Assembly: GCF_004310325.1 (NCBI RefSeq)
Contig: NZ_SIRT01000007.1
Span: 124,001-188,000, forward strand
Length of the DNA: 64,000 nucleotides
Reading direction: 5' to 3'
DNA from: Hyunsoonleella flava
GTDB lineage: Bacteria; Bacteroidota; Bacteroidia; Flavobacteriales; Flavobacteriaceae
The notes below the pieces were generated by a model. It had not been told where the DNA came from. It saw nothing but the letters and a program-made list of their open reading frames with translations, and made no database searches. Positions within the stretch are counted from its first letter, which is position 1, and the number at the start of each line of letters is the position of its first letter. This document shows, one piece after another, positions 58,229 to 64,000 of the stretch. The translations under genes were made by a program, and so were the position numbers.

Positions 58229-58741
58229 TTAAATTCCTAATGACGCTTTTACATCGGCAAGTAAATCTTTACCATCTGCCATAATCATTACACTTTGAGA
58301 AGAGTCCAATACATATTCAAAACCTTGTGCTCTTGCTACTTTTAAAATAGCTTCTCTAGCTTTTTCTGTAATAGGCTTAAGTAAATCAAACTCTTTTTTC
58401 TGTAAATCCTGTGATGCTTTTTGCTGGTACTCACGGATACTTTGCTCCATAGTTTGTACTTCCTTAGCACGATTTGTGTTTTCTTCCTTAGTTTTTGTAG
58501 CGGCTTCTTTATCATAAAGCTCTACTTTCTTTTGGAATTCTGCTCCTAAACTTTGTAGCTCAGTTTGGTATGTTTTGGAAAGTGTTTCCAATTGCGATTT
58601 GGCTTCCGCCATTTCTGGCATAGCTTGAATTAATTCTTGGGTATTTATATGTGCAATTTTGCTTTGTGCCCCAACAAAACTAACCATACCTATACATAAA
58701 GCAGTTGCGAATAAAATTGATTTAAAATGTTTCATTTTCAA
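58229..58741 (-). CDS. OmpH/Skp-family periplasmic chaperone, short form
   Basis: Holds unfolded outer-membrane proteins in the periplasm for delivery to BamA. The 170 residues have a signal peptide (ILFATALCIGMVSFVGAQ), then IAHINTQELIQAMPEMAEAK. A long coiled coil follows and a closing LDSSQSVMIMADGKDLLADV, the typical OmpH ends that form the trimer body. It is the second of two tandem Skp genes below bamA; the gap to the first is 32 bases. Confidence 0.9.
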   Translation of the reverse strand: MKMKHFKSILFATALCIGMVSFVGAQSKIAHINTQELIQAMPEMAEAKSQLETLSKTYQTELQSLGAEFQKKVELYDKEAATKTKEENTNRAKEVQTMEQSIREYQQKASQDLQKKEFDLLKPITEKAREAILKVARAQGFEYVLDSSQSVMIMADGKDLLADVKASLGI

Positions 58742-58773
58742 AATAGTATTAATGTGTTATAATTTTAAGTTTA

Positions 58774-59793
58774 TTAATTGTTGTTTATGCTATCTCTAGC
58801 TTTTTTCTTGTCTTCTAAGGCCTTTTTACGGTCTTCTAATATTTTCTTTTTCTTTTCTTCAAGTGCTTTTTTACGCGCTTCCCTATCGGCTAATTTCTTT
58901 TTTCTGTTTTCTTCAATAAGCTGCTCTCTGGTTTTTGTTTCAGTTTCCTCGCTTTTTGAAGCATTATCTTCTTTAGTAGCTTCGTTTTCTGTTTTACCAG
59001 CTGCAGCTTTGTTTCTGGCTTCTAACTTAGCTTGTTTTGCTTTTTCGCGTTCTTCCAGTATTTTTTGGCGTTTAGCCTCAGCTTCTTTTTTCTTTGCTTC
59101 ACGAGCTGCTAATATTTCTTGTCTACGCTTTTCAACTGCACTTTCCCTAGCTGCTTTTTTCTCTTCTAGAGCTGCTTCTCTAGCCTCTTGTTCCTCGTTA
59201 ATTTCTGGAACGGTTTCCTCTTCCTCGGCTGCTTTACGTTGGGCTTTATTTTGTGCTTGCCTTCGTTTTGAAGATCTGGTTATAGCTCTTAAAACTTGCT
59301 CGCTAATGTCAAATCGTTCTGCAGAATACAGCATCACTACATCAGCAGATTTATCAAAAATAAAATCGTATTTTCTACTAGCTGCCATATCCTGTACTGC
59401 CGCAAATATCTGGTCCTGAATAGGCTGCATCAACTGTTTTTGTTGAATCACTAAATCGCCATTAGGGCCAAATCGTTTTTGCTGGTAGTCTAAAATTTCT
59501 TTTTCTTCAAAAGTGATATCTTCCTCACGTTCTTCTATAAGTTCGTTGGTCAATAATACTTTTTCATTGCTTAAGTCTTTTCGTTTTTGTGCAATTTCAG
59601 AAAGTTTAGCCTGAATTTCGTTTTTCCATTTTTGCGCTTTATCATCCAATTGAGACATCGCTTCTTGGTACTCAGGGACGTTTTCTAAAATATATTCCGT
59701 GTCAATATATGCAATTCTCACACCACGTTGCGCATGTACCGAAACACTTAGCATAACTACTAATGTCAATAAAAAAAGAACGTTTTTTTGCAT
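58774..59793 (-). CDS. OmpH/Skp-family chaperone with long charged C-terminal tail
   Basis: Residues about 1-175 are a normal Skp/OmpH protein: a signal peptide, VRIAYIDTEYILENVPEYQE, a coiled coil, and YDFIFDKSADVVMLYSAE. After this the 339-residue chain continues as ~160 residues of almost pure Lys/Glu/Ala/Arg, for example EKRRQEILAAREAKKKEAEA and KKKKILEDRKKALEDKKKA. That predicts a long single helix or coiled coil. Ordinary Skp lacks such a tail. It is placed 178 bases below bamA. The tail may tether the chaperone or bind anionic partners, which is inference. Confidence 0.85.
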   Translation of the reverse strand: MQKNVLFLLTLVVMLSVSVHAQRGVRIAYIDTEYILENVPEYQEAMSQLDDKAQKWKNEIQAKLSEIAQKRKDLSNEKVLLTNELIEEREEDITFEEKEILDYQQKRFGPNGDLVIQQKQLMQPIQDQIFAAVQDMAASRKYDFIFDKSADVVMLYSAERFDISEQVLRAITRSSKRRQAQNKAQRKAAEEEETVPEINEEQEAREAALEEKKAARESAVEKRRQEILAAREAKKKEAEAKRQKILEEREKAKQAKLEARNKAAAGKTENEATKEDNASKSEETETKTREQLIEENRKKKLADREARKKALEEKKKKILEDRKKALEDKKKARDSINNN

Positions 59794-59971
59794 CTGTGTT
59801 ATAGTTTAATTTATAGTTTATAAATTCTAAAAACGACAGATGATTTAATTTTTCCTGCCACTCCTTTGAATTGTATCTTCAAAATTAACGAAATTTAATC
59901 TTAAAAATTTTAATTCTCATTCAAATCATCAAAAGGTTATTAGAAAATATCGTGCCAAAATGTTTTTTCAA

Positions 59972-62545
59972 CTAAAATTGCTGTCCGATTATAAAGTGTG
60001 TTTGCCATCCGCTTTTCCCTGTTTGCCCAGGAATAGGGTCAAAACCATGACCAAAGTCTATCCCTAATAAACCAAATGCTGGCATAAAAATTCTTACCCC
60101 TAAACCTGCCGAACGTTTTATGTTGAACGGATCAAAATCTCGAAAACTGTTATAAGAATTACCGCCTTCTAAAAAGCCTAAGGCATAAATTTTTGCAGAT
60201 GCTTTTAGTGTTACAGGGTAGCGTAACTCTAAAGAGAACTTGTTATAAATACTTCCTCCGTCTTGCGTGGAAAGCGATTGATTGGGATAACCTCTTAATT
60301 GTACTACTTGACGACCATCAAGAGCAAAATTACCTAAGCCGTCACCACCAACAAAGAAACGTTCAAAAGGGATCACACCTCTATCATTATTATAAGCTCC
60401 TAAAAACCCAAATTCAATACTAGGGCGCAATACCAAATTTTTGGTAAGTTCTGTGTACCAATCTGCTTTGAAGTTTACTTTATAAAATTCTAGCCAATTA
60501 AAACGTTCTTGGTCTATTTCACTTATTCTATCATTCGCGGCTGTTCTATTTGCATCAGGTTGGGTAGCATCGTTTAGGATATCTTGATTTTCATTTCTCT
60601 CATTTATCAGAGCTTCGTAATCTGCACCGTCAAATAAGGACCACGGCGGTGATAGCTTTGCGGTGATAGAGAAATTAGACCCACCCGTTGGGAATATTGG
60701 ATCAATACGTGTGTTATTTCTAGTGAGGCCTAATGTATAAGACAAGTTTTTTGAGCTTCCATCACCAAAAGTAAATAAGCCAGTATTGTAATTATTTAAA
60801 TCGTAAACTTGATAGCTCAATGCCTGTGATAACGTAAAGAAGTTGTCAGGCACTGTTAAGCGTTTTGCTAAACCAAGTGTAATCCCCGTGATATTGAAAC
60901 TCCTACTTCTATCGGCACGACCATTAAAACGATTGAATAAGAATTGTTTTGTATGCGATAGAGATACTGAAAATTGAACAGGACGTTTACCGCCCAACCA
61001 GGGTTCAGAAAACGAAAAGCTGTACGTTTGGAAAAAACGACTTGCCTGAAGTCGTAAGGCCAGTTTTTGTCCATCTCCCATCGGGATGGGTTTGTAAGCA
61101 TCTTTGTTAAAAATATCCTTCATTGAAAAGTTGTTGAAGGACAGTCCTAAAGTACCAATAAAGCCACCGCCACCATAACCTCCTTGCAATTCAATTTGGC
61201 TGGAACCTGTTTCTTTAACAGAAAACTCCATATCAATGGTGCCTTCGTTAGGGTTTGGATTGTTAAAATTAGGTGATATTTCTTGAGCATCAAAAAAGCC
61301 TAATTGCCCTAATTCCCTTACTGTACGTACTACATCTGCTTTACTATATAGCTGTCCAGGGCGTGTGCGCAATTCTCTGTAAATGACATGGTCGTTTGTT
61401 TTGTCATTTCCAACTACCGAAACGTTATTAAAATAGGCTGGTTTCCCTTCAGAAATTCTAATTTCTAAATCGATAACATTATCCTCAGCACTAACTTCAA
61501 CAGGGTTTATTGATGAGAATAAATATCCATTATTTTGGTATAAGTTGGCAATATCGTCGCCATCGGGTTTGGTGTTGTCTTGTATGCGTTTTTGGAGCAT
61601 TACTCCATTGTAGGTCTCCCCCTTTTTTATACGGATATACCTGTCCAGTTGCTCATCAGTGTACACGGTATTACCTATGAAGCTAATATCGCCAAACTTA
61701 TAAAGATCGCCTTCTTCAAGTTTTATGCGAATGGAGATAGTTTTGTCGTCATTTACGATAATACTTTCAGAAATAATACGGGCATCACGATAACCGTTTT
61801 CAGCATATTTATCTACTACACTAGCAAGGTCAGCCTGATATGCTGAATCTATAAATTTTGAGCGTTTTAGAATGCGTAAACGATTAATCTTTTTAGTGCT
61901 TTTCATGGCTTTTCTAAGCACTTTTTCCTTCAATGCGGAATCGCCTTCAAAAATAATGTCCTTTATTTTTACCTTCTCACCTTTATCAATGGCTACTACC
62001 ATATTTACTCTGGCTTTATCCAGAGTATCCTTAACCTCTAAAGTATTGATGTTTACCTTAGTATTGTAAAACCCCTTTTTCTTATACTTTTTCTTTAGGA
62101 AGTTTTTTGTGGTTGTGATAAGATTTTCGGTTACCTTTACTCCTTTTTTAAGCTTGTTTTCGGTTATTATACCTTCAACTTTACTCTTTTTAACTCCAGT
62201 AACTTTTACATCAATTAATTGCGGTAAGTCTGACAAACGAATTTCCAAGAAAGCTTCGTTACCTTCAATGTTTTTAAGGTAAACCTCAATATCGCTAAAT
62301 AGTTTAGAGCTCCAAAGTTTTTTTATGGCGTTGGCGATGTCTTCACCAGGAATTTTAATTTCAGTACCTTTTCTTAAGCCTGAATATGCAATAACCGTTT
62401 GTTCGTTAAAACTTGTATTGCCAGATACCGAAACACCTCCTATAGTGTAGGTTTTACCGTTTTCAAATTCAATATCTTGCGCTTGAAGTGTAAAGCTAAG
62501 TGCAATAAGTAATATTGCAATACATTGTTTTAGGTGAGTTTTCAA
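59972..62545 (-). CDS. bamA: outer-membrane protein assembly factor BamA
   Basis: Inserts beta-barrel proteins into the outer membrane. Five POTRA domains cover about residues 25-430, including VSVSGNTSFNEQTVIAYSG. A C-terminal 16-strand barrel follows, with the conserved FFVGGDGLGNFALDGRQVVQ region and RGYP, and ends in HFIIGQQF. I favour the TTG at 62545, which begins MKTHLKQCIAILLIALSF, a clean signal peptide, and leaves a 10-base gap to uppS. Earlier in-frame GTG (62572) and TTG (62584) codons overlap uppS. It precedes the two Skp genes, its functional partners. Confidence 0.95.
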   Translation of the reverse strand: MKTHLKQCIAILLIALSFTLQAQDIEFENGKTYTIGGVSVSGNTSFNEQTVIAYSGLRKGTEIKIPGEDIANAIKKLWSSKLFSDIEVYLKNIEGNEAFLEIRLSDLPQLIDVKVTGVKKSKVEGIITENKLKKGVKVTENLITTTKNFLKKKYKKKGFYNTKVNINTLEVKDTLDKARVNMVVAIDKGEKVKIKDIIFEGDSALKEKVLRKAMKSTKKINRLRILKRSKFIDSAYQADLASVVDKYAENGYRDARIISESIIVNDDKTISIRIKLEEGDLYKFGDISFIGNTVYTDEQLDRYIRIKKGETYNGVMLQKRIQDNTKPDGDDIANLYQNNGYLFSSINPVEVSAEDNVIDLEIRISEGKPAYFNNVSVVGNDKTNDHVIYRELRTRPGQLYSKADVVRTVRELGQLGFFDAQEISPNFNNPNPNEGTIDMEFSVKETGSSQIELQGGYGGGGFIGTLGLSFNNFSMKDIFNKDAYKPIPMGDGQKLALRLQASRFFQTYSFSFSEPWLGGKRPVQFSVSLSHTKQFLFNRFNGRADRSRSFNITGITLGLAKRLTVPDNFFTLSQALSYQVYDLNNYNTGLFTFGDGSSKNLSYTLGLTRNNTRIDPIFPTGGSNFSITAKLSPPWSLFDGADYEALINERNENQDILNDATQPDANRTAANDRISEIDQERFNWLEFYKVNFKADWYTELTKNLVLRPSIEFGFLGAYNNDRGVIPFERFFVGGDGLGNFALDGRQVVQLRGYPNQSLSTQDGGSIYNKFSLELRYPVTLKASAKIYALGFLEGGNSYNSFRDFDPFNIKRSAGLGVRIFMPAFGLLGIDFGHGFDPIPGQTGKSGWQTHFIIGQQF

Positions 62546-62555
62546 TAGAAATGTA

Positions 62556-63296
62556 TTAGCTAAGTTGTTCACTTGTTTTCCCAAATCGTCTTTCTCTTTT
62601 TTGATATTCTATAATAGCTTTATACAAGTCTTGTTTTGTAAAATCTGGCCAAAGTACTTCTGTGAAATACAATTCGGCATAAGCTATTTGCCAAAGCAAA
62701 AAATTACTAATACGTTGTTCGCCACTAGTTCTAATAAGCAAGTCTACGTCTGGTAAATTTTGCGTGTAAAGATGCTTATTTATTATTGATTCATCAATAG
62801 CTTCGGGCGAAATTATGTTATTTTTAACTTTATTGCTAATTTCTTTAACAGTGTTTAGCAATTCTTCCCTGGAGCCATAGCTTAACGCTAAAGTTAGGGT
62901 CATTCTTGAATTATTCTGAGTGGCCATCATCACTTCTGAAAGTTCTTTATGAACCTTTGGTGGGAGCAGGTTTAAGTTGCCAATGGCTGTTAGCCTTATG
63001 TTGTTGTCTTGAAGTGTTTTTATTTCCTTTTTTAAGGATGATATTAGTAACTTCATTAAGGTTTTTACCTCTAATTTTGGACGATTCCAGTTCTCTGTAG
63101 AAAAGGCATAAAGTGTTAAATTTGGCACGCCTAACTCTGCCGAAGCTTCTACAACTTGTCTTACCGATTTTGTGCCATTTTCATGCCCAAAAGCACGTAT
63201 CATACCCTTTTGTTTTGCCCAACGCCCGTTGCCATCCATAATGATAGCAATGTGTTGTGGTAAAGCTTTAAGTAGTATGTTGTCTTTTAAATCCAT
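62556..63296 (-). CDS. uppS: isoprenyl transferase (undecaprenyl diphosphate synthase)
   Basis: Condenses IPP onto farnesyl diphosphate in cis to make the C55 lipid carrier. The 246 residues have HIAIIMDGNGRWAKQKGMIR with the catalytic Asp, FGHENGTKSVRQV, LTLYAFSTENWNRPK and LLIRTSGEQRISNFLLWQ. It overlaps the DUF6089 gene upstream by one base and sits 10 bases before bamA. Confidence 0.96.
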   Translation of the reverse strand: MDLKDNILLKALPQHIAIIMDGNGRWAKQKGMIRAFGHENGTKSVRQVVEASAELGVPNLTLYAFSTENWNRPKLEVKTLMKLLISSLKKEIKTLQDNNIRLTAIGNLNLLPPKVHKELSEVMMATQNNSRMTLTLALSYGSREELLNTVKEISNKVKNNIISPEAIDESIINKHLYTQNLPDVDLLIRTSGEQRISNFLLWQIAYAELYFTEVLWPDFTKQDLYKAIIEYQKRERRFGKTSEQLS

Positions 63297-63982
63297 TATT
63301 CAATGCAATAGCATGGGTTTTGCCCAAATGTGTAAGTTAAGGTTATCCCTGTAAATGTATACCAATCATTGTTGTTTATATTTCCAAAACGGAATTGTTG
63401 CCTAAAATCAGCATCAGGTTCGCTTCCATCAATTTCATCAGAAAACGTGTAACGCGCACCAACTTCCATACCTAATATAAAATTATCAATCAAGCGCATT
63501 TTAAAACCTAACACCATGGGTATCCCATATGCCCAACTTTTACTGTTTTCTGAGGTTTGAACATCATTAAAAAAGAAATAGTTGTCATGTCTTGCAATGC
63601 TTAAACCTGTGTATAAATACGGTGTTGCAACAGGTTTGCCGTTATGTAGGTTGAAATCCATAAAGGTAAACTCCATTCCGGCAGAAACTTCAAACATGCT
63701 GTTATTAAAACTATAACCGCGTTGTTGGCGTCTTAGGTCGTCAGAGTTTAAATCTATACCTTCTAATTCGGTAAAAATCATAGAGATCCTATAGGAATGT
63801 CTTGCACTTCTGTTCCATTTGTAGATAGCTCCAAATGCAGCTTGATTTGGAGAAATATAATCTGTTGCACCAACATCTCCAATAAAATTACTACCTCCCG
63901 CAAATATACCAATTTCATTGATTTGAGAGAAGCTAAGTTGAAATGTTAACAAGCTAATTATTAATAGGTTTACGTGCCGCAT
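63296..63982 (-). CDS. DUF6089 family outer-membrane protein
   Basis: A 228-residue exported protein with a signal peptide (LLIISLLTFQLSFSQ), then EIGIFAGGSNFIGDVGATDY, GAIYKWNRSARHSYRISMIF, AGMEFTFMDF and a final GITLTYTFGQ strand. The last residues CYCIE hold two cysteines. It is the usual first partner of uppS-bamA in Flavobacteriia, matching DUF6089. Function unknown, but its location suggests an envelope role. The promoter would lie at or beyond the window edge. Confidence 0.8.
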   Translation of the reverse strand: MRHVNLLIISLLTFQLSFSQINEIGIFAGGSNFIGDVGATDYISPNQAAFGAIYKWNRSARHSYRISMIFTELEGIDLNSDDLRRQQRGYSFNNSMFEVSAGMEFTFMDFNLHNGKPVATPYLYTGLSIARHDNYFFFNDVQTSENSKSWAYGIPMVLGFKMRLIDNFILGMEVGARYTFSDEIDGSEPDADFRQQFRFGNINNNDWYTFTGITLTYTFGQNPCYCIE

Positions 63983-64000
63983 AGCTATTTAAAGTTTGCA

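Noticed and set aside
58778-59419. 213-residue Ser/Phe-rich frame on the plus strand
   Set aside because: Antisense of the Lys/Glu-rich Skp tail; long only because AAG/GAA codons read backwards avoid stops.
1-64000. tRNA, rRNA, tmRNA, insertion sequence or prophage
   Set aside because: Reading both strands I found no cloverleaf T-loop signature in the gaps, no transposase or integrase, and no phage structural gene.

Overview
The window looks like a chromosomal segment of a marine-type member of the Flavobacteriaceae (Bacteroidota). The DNA is AT-rich. Several promoters fit the Bacteroidota pattern TTTG-N19-21-TAnnTTTG, and Shine-Dalgarno sequences are essentially absent. Lineage markers are GldD and GldE (gliding motility), a T9SS-type C-terminal tail, DUF4199, DUF3098, DUF3127, DUF4286, DUF4301, DUF6089 and DUF2490 proteins, a type B succinate dehydrogenase, and two Skp-like chaperones beside BamA. 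I see no rRNA, tRNA, CRISPR array, prophage or intact insertion sequence.

Layout. 0-4.7 kb: the end of a secreted protein gene, sdhCAB and an M28 peptidase. 4.7-13.8 kb: a 1140-residue envelope protein of unknown function, exonuclease III, an OmpA lipoprotein, an orphan Vsr nuclease, and a coupled pair of putative cysteine peptidases (caspase-like and papain-like) whose lipoprotein member has lost an ordinary start codon. 13.8-24 kb: rplU-rpmA with an L21 that carries a helix-hairpin-helix tail, an EamA transporter, gldE-gldD, ssb, mutY, hup, an unlisted 30-residue very basic microprotein, and rng. 24-32 kb: an aldo/keto reductase, ahcY with a strongly structured leader, and a tightly overlapping seven-gene operon (PPTase, PcrB, thiamine-binding protein, PnuC/PnuT transporter, NadR-like kinase, DUF4301, ArfB). 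32-36.6 kb: a TPP riboswitch in front of a TonB-dependent receptor, then a sulfatase that lies between the intact receptor 3' end and a decayed copy of it. 36.6-47 kb: greA, HIT, an orphan histidine kinase, a flavin reductase, a DUF3127 protein with an SSB-like tail, aat, tag, two tandem thioredoxin-like genes, and a TonB-like protein. 47-64 kb: truB-uppP, glycerate kinase, ftsX, a leucyl-tRNA synthetase with an unusual insertion, rsmA, mgtE, murI, and the outer-membrane assembly cluster DUF6089-uppS-bamA-skp-skp.

How genes work together. The TPP riboswitch, the receptor, the thiamine-binding protein and the PnuC/PnuT transporter suggest a thiamine acquisition locus at about 28.6-34.8 kb. uppS, uppP, murI, ftsX, bamA and the Skp proteins serve envelope building. 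gldD/gldE and the T9SS tail serve gliding and secretion.

Short palindromic repeats are scattered through the window. Two of them lie inside genes and are translated: one in the receptor signal peptide and one in the LeuRS editing region. Most of the window is ordinary core genome. The most interesting items are the putative cysteine-peptidase pair, the LeuRS insertion, the riboswitch-receptor-sulfatase region, the ahcY leader, the microprotein, and the SSB-like tip on the DUF3127 protein.
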